Positions 13,401 through 26,763 of a stretch of DNA of 64,000 bases are shown in pieces. Each line of letters opens with the position of its first letter. Position 1 is the stretch's first letter. This stretch comes from Istiophorus platypterus (Eukaryota; Chordata; Actinopteri; Istiophoriformes; Istiophoridae): NCBI GenBank assembly GCA_016859345.1, contig CM029126.1, forward strand, positions 16,751,527-16,815,526. Direction: 5' to 3'. The notes beneath the pieces were generated by a model that made no database searches, had not been told where the DNA came from, and saw only the letters and a list, made by a program, of their open reading frames with translations. The translations under genes and the position numbers were made by a program.

Positions 13401-16400
13401 CAACAGACAGGAGGGATGATGGTAGAAACAAAGGGGAAAATATTCTGTAAATCAGATACATACAGCTATATACATAGACAAAGTAGAGTAGACGGAGAGA
13501 TATAGATGGAAAAGTTAACGCAGACAGAAAAAGACACATTAGACATAGAGGTGACATATAAAATAAATACATAATATTGAAAGAGAGAAAAGAAACACAT
13601 AATATAAGATTTTAAAGAGTAAAATATGTCTATAAAGCTAAAACCATTTTGTTTCTTAATCAATTAGTCAATAATGAAAAATTGCAGCAATTTTGATTAT
13701 CAATTATTTATTTAAGTAAACTTTGAGTAAAAATGCCAAAAATGAAAGGTTCTAGATTCTCAAATGGGGATATTTGCTGGTTCTCTTATACTTAAATGAT
13801 TTTAAACTGAATATAATTAGGTTAATGACTAAGCGAGCAATGTTAATACTCTATAATGGGTCAACTTGGCCGATGGGTAATTTGTCATTTTGAAGGATTT
13901 TCTCACATTTTATATATCAAATGATTCATTGATTGATTTAAAAAACAAATATGAAGATTAATCAATTATAGAAAAAAGTAAAGCTGCAGCCCTGAATGTC
14001 AGATAAATAATGTAGGCTGCCTTTTGAATGAACAGTGGTGCAGCAGCCATGGTGTTTACTTACTAGACTCAAAGTCCCATGACACAGCACTTGAAACAGA
14101 CAAAGCAGAAACCACTGCAGTAGCTATTAAACTGGAGCTGGAGCACCAGTGAAGTAGTAGCGCGATATCAAAGTGAGTAGCAGGACCTTACAAAAGGTGA
14201 CAGGAGTGGAGAGGAAACTGACAGACAGGCCAGGACAAATATAGTGACGATTTATGATACTTAACTCTGAGATGGGATTAAATCTGGATTATCTTGCCAT
14301 TTTTTGGCAGCACACTGGTAGTATTTTACCATTTATCTAGCACAATTTGGAAGAGTGTGTTAATATACGTACTGTGAAGGAACTACTGGAATGGGAAACG
14401 AAAAAGGTAATAAAACCTATTTATTATCTTTGGTGTTAAGGGACCCACTACCACTTTATATTATGATTCTTATTATTTCTACAATTTTTGAGAAGTCAGT
14501 GTGTTTAGTTTAAAAGGAAAGAGCTGATGAGGCAGTGGGTAGAAAAGACAAGCATGGAATAAGGTTGGGGGACAGTAAGAAGTACGAGAAGAGGACAGTG
14601 AAAAAAGGAACTGACCAGTTTGTAGTCCTTGGTGGAGAGCTTGATGAACCACTGGTTAAACTCAAGAACTGCTATAATGGCCACCATATCCCTGAAGAGG
14701 AGAGAAAAGGTCACAACTGCAATTAAAAATTCTTAGTACTACCTTAGACTATATGGTGACCCCAGCGTTTTTACGTGACAAAATAAATCATGTTACACCT
14801 ACAATACCTCTCTTTTTTTTTGTTTTGTGCTATGCAAACTACGTTTGTTGTGTATTATGTTGATTTGCTACGGTAACATTTTGTCTCACCTGTTCTCCAG
14901 ATGGCTGAAGTCCTGCAGGTTGAGTTCTCTGGTGTCTTGTGTCAAATAGATAGTGTCTACATCCTGGAATGGAAAACAGGATGAAAATAGGATGAAATGG
15001 GTAATCTATTCATATATTTCTGGGGCTACAGGTTTATCAAAGGGCTTTATACAGTTTTAGGTTATCCAGCCAACAGCAGTGAAGCACAGCTGAACCAGGT
15101 CAGCCCTGTGCAACTGTACAAAAGAATGTGAAAGCTACTCACCCACTGCACCTCTTCTCTGTAAGGCAGCCCCAACCAGTCACAAACACATCTGTACATC
15201 TGAGAAAACCCACCTGTACAAAAGAGAGAGAAAACTCAAAGAAAATGCAAATTACAGGAAACTTGGCTAAAACTGTGAGATGTGGATTGTGTAAAAATGG
15301 TTTATGTAAAATAATTTAACGCTAAAATCAACATAATAAACAAACCAAAACTGCTTTAATCGACTCAGTAAAACTATAATATGACTGGTGGTAACCCCCT
15401 ACAAAACTGACAATGTACATACATCATAAACTATTAGAGATGTGGGATGTAGAGGCACAAAGCAATTATAGTCACAGGTTTCATACCACAGGGTCCAGGT
15501 TCAGCAGGCTTGTTGTTCTCCCACAGAGTTTGCAGAGAGGTCAGCCTGTCTGGAGGCTCCACGCAGAGTTTCTTCATCACTTTACTGAGAAGAGAAGACA
15601 AATGAAAAGATAATTTAGTCATCCCATTTCTATTCTGGGGAAACTTTTGAAAAAGTTTTGTCTGCTCCCCATAATAAATAAATAAATAGATTCATTAATT
15701 TGGGGGGGGGGTGAATAAATCAAGCAGCACCAGGTTGCTTTCTCATTGCATTACTTTCCAAATGACATTTTCCAAGCAAGCAATGAGGCAGCCGCTGCAC
15801 GGCTCAGTACTTCAATAATATGAAATTACACTAACTGAATTTAACTGAGCTACTCAATGTCTAAAAATAAGAAAAAAAAAGAGCATTAGTAGCATTTGAT
15901 TAGACTGCAGCTCCAAAATCCAAACATCAGCCTAATTTTAGGCATAATTTTCTTAGTCAAGTGAAAGAAGTTTTCCTGTTCACACAACAAGCTTACAAGA
16001 AGTGTCTGGGTTAACCTCTACATTAATTTCCTCTTATTTATATTCAGGCTTCCTGTTGTCACCAAAAAAATATCAAATGAGAGTCACATCGGTTCACATA
16101 TCTAAACAACTCATACATTAACATCATAATAAATCCATGAGAAATAGCATATATATGGGTTAAGGTTACACACACATACAGAAGCTTAACTCACCTAGGT
16201 GGTAGACCAGGACATATCCTCAGGAGGCAGTTTCCTATGTGTGCGACCACCTCATTAACCTCCTCCAAAGAGGGCAGCCTCAGAGAGAAGGAGCCACGCT
16301 CATACTCTATAAGCAGCTAAAAGGACATATCGTGGATTTGTGATTCACACCAGTGCACAGGGTTAACAGTTAAAATGATTTAGCTAGTAAAATGACTGTC

Positions 16401-19331
16401 ATCCTTCTTTTCTTTACACTATTCCATCCATCCATTCATATTTAAACATTTCTATCCATCTACTCCCAGGAATCTATGCACTGAATTTACCCAGCAATAA
16501 TACAAATGACAAGAATAAAATTATCACCATCTATCCACTCAACCACATCTTTATCCCACATCTTCACATGAAGTGAAAGTAAAGATTAAATGACATTCTC
16601 CAAGACTGGATAACCACTTCAGTATTCAGCACAAGCATGCAAATGCTGATGTGAGGTGATTCGTGCCTCCTCTGTAGGCCAGAATTAACATAATCCTGGA
16701 TAGTACAGGAGACCAACAGTCAAGATATTAAGAGGACTGACACCTCTCGAGATGAGTGGGAGAGAGGTTCTGCTGCAGGAGCAGTGTGGTTGGTGACAGA
16801 TTATCACATTCTGTATGTAGATCCTGCAAGCTGACAGCCAGCCAGCTCTGGTCAAAAAGCCAAATGGAAGCTCTCTGTAGAAGGCAAACATCCAACCCAG
16901 AGCTGTCATTTCTAGGACTTCAAACAAAGTTTGGTGTCGAATATGTTAATATTTTTATTTTCAGGCTCATACTAAGATTCAAGTTGTCATGCAGGCTGTT
17001 TTGGAAGTTTTGTGCCTCCCACTCACTAAAGCATCTGTTGTTATTACAGGAACTAGCCTTAAACGTGAGGGCTTGGCCTCAAGTACCCATAAAAAAAAAG
17101 ATACCACAGCAAACATCCATTCTGAAGAAGTGTCCCTAAAAGAGACACTGAATCCTGAGCATCTGTCCTTTAGCTGATAACCTTGGAGAGAATCCCCCTG
17201 TTTGGATTTCTTTTAGAATAAGATCAATTTGGGCCTGAATGTAATGTTATCACATTTGAACCCTTTCCTGTATGCTATTTCGGCCAGTTTCCACCAGTAT
17301 TTTAGTATTAGTGTTTAGTGTTCTAAATCTGTCATAAGCTCTTTTTCAACATTTACTTGGCTTTTCTGTCCCTGTAAATTAGTTTAATGAAGATGTCATT
17401 GGGACAAAACCGTAACCATGACCTTACATTTAAAATGCAAAGGAAAAGGACGCAGAGGATAAGTGATCCATATCTCAGAGTAGAATTTTTGTAACAGACC
17501 ATTTAACAATCCTCCGAAATGTTTAAAAACAGCATAATTACAGCAATAAACCTACGTGCTTGTGGAGAGAGTTGGGTGAGAGGACCGATACCACTCTCAT
17601 CTCTTTATGCCAAGTACAGAGCTAGAACTAGCTGGCTGTAAGCTTAGCGTAAAGACTGGCAATGGCAGGAAACAGCTAGCCCGGCCCTGTCCAAAGTTAC
17701 AAAATATGCCATTGTATCTCATTCGCTTCAATTGTAAGGATGATATGGTTTTAGGCTGAGTTAGGGGGTGAAGACGCGGTGGCTTAGGAGGAAGCAGGGC
17801 TAGCCACTTCCCCCTGCTTCCAGTCTTTATGCTAAGTTTGAGCTAATCATTGCCTCGCTCAACCTCCTTACTCGGCCCAGAGACATGAGAGTGGTGTCTA
17901 GTTCTATAACACTCGGCAACAAAGGAACTAAGCTTATTTCACAAAATGTTGCTTTACTGCCTTAATATTTATCCAGTAAGAATGTGCTAGAGGCTGTTAT
18001 TGTTGACCTAAGGTTCTCTAGTACCTGTGTAGGCTTGTTACAAGCAACCCCCTGGATCTCCAGATAATTAAAGGAGTGTTCCACCTAAAAAAGAGCATAG
18101 AAAACACATTAAAATATTTAAAATTACCATTCTTTTAACAATAAGATGCTTCAAACAACATTCAGAAAAAAGTGCACTATTAAATCTGTGGGTTATAGGT
18201 ACTATGTGGCTACTGAAGGCACAATTTAAGATTAATGATAAACAAAATTATTATACAAAACAGGCCAAAAGTTTTAACGTAATTATCAAAGAACTGAAAG
18301 CTGCTTTAGTGTATATCTTAGTGCACACATGAGCGCAAGTGTTTGAATTACTAAGTGTGCAGGTGTTTTCTGTTTGTGTGCTTGTGTCATATCTTGCAGT
18401 TTGTGTACTGTATCTGTGATAGTAATTGTGGCTAACAACAACAGTCTAGTACAGTGACTGTCTGACTGAGGAATGTTGGGTAAAAATATATCTGTTCCAT
18501 AATGATTAGGTGGTGATGCAGTAATTTCTTGTTTGTTTCTCAGCCCCTGTGCACACGACTTCACTGACTCACATATTTACATGTTTTCTCAAAGCAGCAT
18601 TAGACACATTTGCAGGCTCAAATGAAAACTAAGATCATGAGGTGAGATTCAGTTACTTAATTTTTGTAACTAAATCTGCTTCTCTGTCCCAATTATTCCA
18701 ATGTTCAAGCTCTGCCAAGCAAAAACATTTAAAATGAATTCCACGTCTTCCACTGCTTTCTCATTTGCAGCAATGTATTCGCTCCAAGCGATTTGCGGGT
18801 ACACAAAGTTAAGACACTAAAGCAATGTAATCATGTTGTTTTTTTTTCCTAATTGATAAGGGGCTGAGTGCAGCTTTGATGGAAAATGGAAAATACTTTA
18901 AATAAAAAAAGGCCGCATCATCATTCCCCTACTAACATTGCAAAAGATCCCCAACCACATTTTCAATATCAGTTTCAAGAGAGCCTTCCAGAACAAAGAA
19001 AACAAGGAAAAGCAGAGCCCTGCCTTTGCATACCTTAAAAGGGGAGCAAAATAGATTTTTGATGTGAGCAGGGGAACCTTCAATATAAATTCTTCAACTA
19101 TATATAGAGCACAACGTTTTCTTGCACTGTCTCTCTTCATCTCTCTCTGTTTTTGTTTCTCACACTCAAAGACGGACAAACAGTGTAGTGCCTGAGGGCA
19201 GGCCAGGGAGTAGGGCCAGACTATTCCAGGTGGGTGCCGTGTTCCTGAGGCTTGGCTCAGAGATGAGAGGTGGGAGAGGATAAGCAGACTGTCTGTCTGC
19301 TCTCTGACTACAGTATGCAGTGTGTTTGTGT

Positions 19332-19368
<37 letters not shown>

Positions 19369-19385
19369 TGTATGTGTGTGTGTTC

Positions 19386-19416
<31 letters not shown>

Positions 19417-22400
19417 CAGTATTTCAGTTATGCCTGTGGTTGCTCACTCATGATTAATCTGCAAGCTAGAAATAACTCCTAGAACAGAAATAACCTAAAA
19501 CTCAATAAAATATCACCCTGATTGGAAAAAATCATCATCAGAACACAAATACACGGAACAGGCAAAATAGTTGGTGTCCCTTTTAAAGGTCTACTTTTCA
19601 TAAATTTTCCTTATAAGCTAGAGTCGATACAAATGTCATTCTTCACCCATTATTTTGAAGTTTCAGGTCAATATAGGAGTCTTTTTCACTGTTTACTATA
19701 GATTTAGAAACCTGTATTGCAGAACAATTTATCATATTTAGAGTACAGGGAGCTACTAACTATAATACAGACTTATACGTCATTACACACCAAAGTATGA
19801 CGGGAAACTTAGCACACGTGATTTATTGAATTGATATATGTGAACACAGCGAACGCTGCACATTCAATGTGCAAACGCCTGGGTCTGACAGGCTGGTACA
19901 ACAGTACAGAATAAGCACAACAAAGTGCTCAGTGTGGTACAAGTGATATGATAGCCTATAATATATATTATTTTGATTTGTGTATTACAACTTATCATCT
20001 GTGAACAGTATAGAGCGTCCAAAACTACTTGAAAGGGGCCACTCAGTTCATTTCATACAGCTAGTAAATGGCATGGTGGCATAGAGTACATACTGAATTG
20101 AGCTCAGCCAGTGGTGAGTGACTGTGCTGATAAATATGAGCTCTAGCCAATGGCAGGCATCATGCTGGGAGGTGTGGGAGGAAACCAAATGCCTGAGTAA
20201 TTGCATCGTTCAGTCATTCATTCACTGTCCGTCTGTCACTTTAACCACTCTTTCTTTTGCATTTTAATGAAAAATTCAAGGTGTATTTTTGTTCATGTGC
20301 ATTATTTGATGTACAGGGATTGGTTATAATTGTGATTAGGATGCTGTTACAGTCAGTTATAAGAGTAAAGTGTATATTTTGGGATTATGGGGTTTTATAA
20401 ACATCTGTTGGTGTGCCATAGTTGAGAATGTTAGACAGCTAGCTTTTTATGTTACTTAGGTTTGAAATAGTATTAGATTAGATGAAATGTTTTGCATCAA
20501 GTTGTGTCTTGGGCATCTAAGTTATGAAAAGAATGCTCAGTGAAAACTCTGTTTTGTAAACTCTCATACTTCTGTCATTAAACACAGACAAAAGAGAGAT
20601 AGAGCATGCACAGGTATGTGAAATATATGGCAGAGAGGCTACAAAGAAAAAGATAAGAGGAAAGGAGAGAGAGTTGAATGAAATGTACAGTGTGTGTGTG
20701 TGTGTGTGTGTTTGAGAGCATGATTGATGTTTGGGAGTTGACACTGACAGACTGCAAGGCTCTGCAGCTTCTCAGGCAGAGCGAAACCATCAATTGGAGT
20801 CACACAAACACATGGAAAACCCACTGAGAGGTGCATGAAAGCAAAAGGGGAATTTCAACCTCACTGAGAGAAGACGGATATACAGTTAGTGTTTAACTGA
20901 GGGTTTACTGCTACTGCAACACAATACTTCGGCTCTACTTGGAGAATGATACTAACAAGACCTCAACCAATAGATTGTTCTCTTGTGTTTTAGATGCATC
21001 TTTACGGTGCCACTTTCACATAAAAAAACAATTACATTGCCTACAATACATTAAGATGGCCAGTATAATAAATAAATGCCCAAAACTGTCAGCAAAAAAA
21101 GATATAATAAGCAAAAAACAGGAAAAATGAATCTACAGAGGATACATAGAGTCAATAGTCCATATGTTGGAACAGTGAGAAAAGGCTAACCTTCATTTGC
21201 AGTTGACTCATCAACACTATGATATAAATTGTACATTAAAAAAAAAAAATCAATATGAGGAAAAATACTTTAACAGTCTACAGGATTCGCTTTTAATAAA
21301 GTCATGATGCAACACCTAGCACTCGCATAAAGTTATATTAAAAAATAAAAATCAAGTTCTTGCCATCTGTGATGGGCATTTTTCACTCTTTTCCATACTG
21401 ACTGAAAAATTACGTAATAATGACTGGAGGGAAACCTATGCACTGGTTACTTTAGAGATAAAAACCATCAGATTCAACTGGATTTAATATGTTGTAGGTT
21501 ATCCCTGTTGACCTTTGGCACAGTGGTGAGTGGGGGAGGAAAACCAGAGAGATAAAAAGAAAAAAGACAGAGAAAAAGAACGGGATGAAGAGAGAAAAGT
21601 AATCGGATTGTTGAAAAAGAAGATATAGGCCGGGATGAGAGTGAGAAACCTGAATGAATTGGCTTAAAGTTAAGAAGGAGAGGAGAGCAAAGGCTATCTC
21701 TGGCTGTAATCTGACTTAAAAGAGAGGCGAGAAGGGGATAGCGGTTTGCTGCAATGGAAAGACCCAACTGCCAATACAACAACACAATAGTGTACAATAG
21801 TAACATCCAAAGTAGGAATCAGACAGTCAGCAGACACATATAGAAAATGAGACCAAGAAAGGACAGAGACAGGGTGAGACGTACAGTAGACAGTAGCGCA
21901 GAGAGGTTAGTATGTGTCTAATCCCTTCAGGTCAGAATACAGCACATAGACAAAAAACAGCAGCGCAGACTAAATAAACAGCTCATAACACTGGAGATAT
22001 ACGACGTCATGTAAAACAGGGTCAGCTTGAAGGTTCTGCATAAATACTATAGAAATGCTGATCAAATTTGGACAGTTACCACTGATTTCAGTTATGCAGT
22101 GCATGGTGACCCTTTCATATTTTAAATAGCATATGTTGTTTGCACACTGGTTGGAAAAATGATATGGCAAAGTTGACATAACTATCTCATCTCACAGTTC
22201 ATTTAGCAGCTGTTCTGGCGCTTTTGATCATATCAGATGATCATCAGCAGATGGAGTTATCTCTTCAGGGAATTGCAGATGTTCACTTTTTGCATTTTAA
22301 AAGACCCCTCACTACCTCTGTTGGCTTAAAAGTTGTTGTTTAAAAGTTCCATCTGCTGATGAAGATCATGTGATATGATTGAGAGTCATGGAGCAACGAC

Positions 22401-25400
22401 TAAATGGACCATGAGAGGAGACTGTTTTGCCAAGTGCTGTTTCCATGGTCAAAAATGAACTTTGAAACTCTTAAAGCAAAGTGATTTGTACACTTACCAC
22501 TGATAACTGTGATAATATCTTTCCCTCACTTTTATACTAAGTTTTGGGTCACAAGGTACTGGCGCAATTCCCAGCAAGGGATGTTATTTACATTTGCTGT
22601 CGGAAAAAGTAAAAGCTAGCAGGCCAGATCCAGCTAATGGGGTCACTACACAGATGCACGAGTCTGATATAAAGTTTACAGTTTAATGATGACAGCTGTG
22701 ATAGTTGTTTGACTGGTGCTACCAGAAGTTTGAGTGAGCTTCTGCTTTGTGTTACTGAACTGCTGGTTTTTATGTAGTGATGGTGACAATGGTGCTGGTA
22801 AATACAATGGAAGAGGTTTCATTGCTGGTAATGATCCTAACAGATACCATCTGTACTTCATCATTGCACCACAGTTCCATGTACAAAAAACAGAACAAAA
22901 CAAAACAAAACAAAACAAAACACAGGCTTGTCAACCAGTTATATAACTTTACTATAACCAGGCATCCAAAGACCTACTTCTTTAGCCTTAATCTGTTCTT
23001 TTGTATTGCCAATGAAAAACATATATGTGTATTTATATTCAAAAATACATTAACACACAAAGGGCTGGGGTTCAGAAAGTACTAGAAGAGGGCAAAAAAA
23101 TGCATACTGATGCTGATAGGTATAACACTAACACTTTCAAAAATATAACGATCTAACACAGTTTATAACAATGCGTTTTTTTAGTTAATCTAATGGAGCT
23201 TTAAAGGATTAAGGTTAAAGAATGTACCCAGTCCAAAAACTTTCCTAAGCTCATCTTCAAAATTTTTTTGTGATGAATTTAGAGTGAGGCAGGAGAGTAA
23301 CAAACATTTTACGACATTTGTTGACATAATACTCATCATTTATCATTTATTAATATGACTATTTTTTATGGCTGGTCCCTAGGAACAAAGGGCTGACTGT
23401 GCAACAAAAAACACACTTAAAACTGAGTTGCCGCTTCTACCTTAGTGGGTATGCGTGCCGTCAAGAGGTAGGCTCGGTGAGAAGCAAGCGCCTGAAACAG
23501 AGAGAGAACAGAGAGAATAATGAGTATGCAGCTGTAAATACAAACTCTGAATGACAAGAACAAGGAAATGACAGAGAACACAGAGAACTCTCCTAGTCAC
23601 TCACCAAAATGAAAAGGCATCTCTGTCTAAAGGAATGAAAACCAGGTGAAATGCTCCTCTCTACTTTGAAGCAGACATTTAAACAACCCTTAATACAAAA
23701 AACATTTACAGAAGTTCCTGATTTTAAGCAGTACGACACTGAGGTGGATATTACATGCAGAAAAGTTTCCTTAGTTTTTATTTAAATACACCCTGACTGA
23801 GCGAGACCATCATAGGTCAGTGTGCTTGCATTGCCTCTGCCTGCTGAGCAAACCAACTGCCACTGTTTATTAGAGAACAAGGTTAGAACTGAGTTTGCTT
23901 CTGTTGCCGCAGAAATAAAGTTGAGGCTCGAGGAGTCATTACTGTAATCCAGTAAAACTTCCAGACAAATTCCTATCCAGAAAAACTAAATTGCACAATT
24001 CCTGTAACTGAGAATGTTTTGACCCTCACTAGGATTTAATTTAAGGAAAGCTTCCAGGGCTCTTCTCTTGTAGTCTCTATATAACTTATTGTACATTTGC
24101 ATTATAATATTAAATTTATGGTAACAATTTTGGTGTCCTTAAGTGAATTATCATATGCACCTTAAAATAATCCATCAGATGATCGAATGTCGACACAAGA
24201 CTTAAGATTTATAAAATTAAAACAGGTTCAACATCTAAAACAAAGTGATGTTTAAAAGCTGAACTTGGGTACCATGACACTGGGTTTTATATTGTCAAAA
24301 AATATCAGAAAACCAAAGGATGACCTTTACAACCATTAAGGGGACATTTCCATCTACCCTAAGAGAAAACACCCTGATACGTCTACGAAATAACATAGCA
24401 AGTAGGGCTGCAAGTAACAGTTGTTTTCACTGGATAAAATAGATTGTTTTGCTTAATTAGATTATAATCTCTAAATTTTGAGAAAAATGCTCCTCTTCTC
24501 TAGAGGAAACTTTCAAAGAGACATATTTAGTTTGCTTGATTTGTTCAACCAACAGTCCGAAATCCAAAGATAACAGACAAATAGAAAAAAAAATATGTAC
24601 ATTTTAGAGGGAAGGATAAATTATTTGGGGGGATTTAAATTATCAAAATTGCAGGCATTTATTTTTTTTTTCTTTTCTCTCTGCACTGAAGGCATTCTTG
24701 AACAAAAATGCAATGTCACAATTATTGAAAATTAATTAATTAATTAATTAATTTGGGGGGGGTCTTTGTGTTTAGAGGGTAAGTGTATAAGACACTTTAA
24801 GGCCCCACAAAAAAGGGCCCCTAAAACTGTTGGGTTTTGAATGCAAAAAGATTTAGGTTAGAAGCCATGGAGAGAAAATGCCAGTGGATAAAACAGTAAA
24901 CATGAGAATAAAATGAAGTAAAAAAGAGCAAGCGTTAGAGTAGATGGAACCTTTACAGAAGCAGAGTGAAATAGCGAGAAAGAAAATAAGAAACTGACAT
25001 CAGGGAGATGAGATGAGAAGGAGCATAAAGACTGATCAAAAGGTGAGGGAAAAGGAAAGGGGGGAGCGGGGCAGAGCATACTATCAAGTCCCACCAAACA
25101 ATGACTGGCAAGAAGGGCACTGAAGAAAGAAAGCAGGAAATAAGGTGAGGAGAGGGCCCAAGGGAAAACAAGATTAAAGAAAGTCTATGAAAAGTTACAA
25201 GATTTGAAATAAAAAATGGAGGGAAACTGCGTTGAGGGTAAAAAGGATGACATTACCCCCCCTGCTCTCTGTGGCTCAGCTCCACAGGCAGGGTCTGTGT
25301 GGCTTGATGTGATGGAGACGGACAGGAAGGCCTGTGTGACCAAAGATAGCCTCTCCTTAAGAGCACCAGTCACCAGGGCCATGCTCAGCTCACCTACTCA

Positions 25401-26539
25401 CTCTCAGTTTTTCTGTTGTACAGAAGGTAACTATAATATATATCATGTGTGATTGCAGGAGGGCTGGTGATGGAGTCCTTTAGTTTCATTTTTGGAGCTA
25501 AATCTACATTATATGATCTGAACAGTTTGTATTAAAGGACTATTGCAGTTTATCACAACTCGAGTCTCATTTTCATAGTTTTGACCCTTGTTCCTATTGG
25601 TTTTGGTAACTTGTAATCCTGTCATCGCTAAAATGATGTTAAACCAGGCTAGGCCGCTTTGATTGGATGTTTAATTAAAAGCAAGCACCCTCAACATGTT
25701 CATAATAATCATTTCACAGGAAAACAATGGTTGTCCAAACTATGGTAAGTTAGATCAAAACTGGACCGCAAACTCTGCTACACAGATTTTGGCTGTTTTT
25801 TTTAAATCTGCCTCTTGTGAGTCCCCAACTTTTTCAGAAGGACATTAATGAATTGATAGAGTGGTCCTTTAAAAAGCTGTGTTATCACCTGACCCCCCAT
25901 TTCTTGCAATGTCAGACTTTTTTTAGCATAAGTTCCAGCTTGTAAAAAAACAAAGCAAAACTGGAACTATCCTTCAGAAAGAATGGTACATATCGGTGGG
26001 TTACCAGGAGCTGCCATCACACGCAGCAATGACAAAGCGTTGACTGACTGTAAGTGAAGGGGAGGTACCAACTGCCCACTGAGGACTCTATGTTTCTGTG
26101 TAGTCTTGCTAGTGAGGGTAGTAAATCATTCAGAACTCAGATAATCAATTAAGGCTTCAAAGCAATCAGTCAACAGCCTGATACTTTAAAAAGGGACACA
26201 AGGACAATTCTGGGGACTGGTCCTTCTGACTAATTAAATAAACATACTCTGGTTATTGTTGCCACGGCCTTATCCACCCATCCTCCTCCTGTCAATGCAT
26301 CACTGCCCCTCTGCACTTTCCCAGTGTAACGTTCTCTCCATCTGCCCTTTTGAGTGGACAAAGCCTCACCCGCCACCCCATAACTGCCCCCCCCCCATCT
26401 CTAGTGGATTTAAAGCCTTGAGCCTTCCCATCAGCCAATGATTTCACAGCATCCACCATCCCGCCTTCAGCTCTACTCAGCCAACCAGATGGCAGCAGCA
26501 TTGGAGCATGCACACAAGACCAGTGAGAGCATCTGCTCG

Positions 26540-26578
<39 letters not shown>

Positions 26579-26694
26579 GCATCAAAACTGGTGGCTCACA
26601 TACAAGATAACTGCCACAGGCTCAAAACCGCTATTTGTCACCCTGGCCTGCATCACATGAGACAGAGAGAGAGAGAGACAGAGAGAGAGACAGA

Positions 26695-26763
<69 letters not shown>

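Larger units (their letters stand above)
10652..14615 (-). other. carmil1: carmil1 intron 9
   Basis: 3.96 kb. It holds a short CA tract at 10731, a purine-rich GA stretch near 11640-11700, and an AT-rich repeat relic at 13640-13995. No exon or gene seen. Confidence 0.65.
18085..23440 (-). other. carmil1: carmil1 intron 3
   Basis: 5.36 kb. It holds GT microsatellites (19321-19416, 20690-20711), a fold-back element (22190-22420) and a (CAAAA)n tract (22895-22921). No coding exon seen. Confidence 0.65.
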
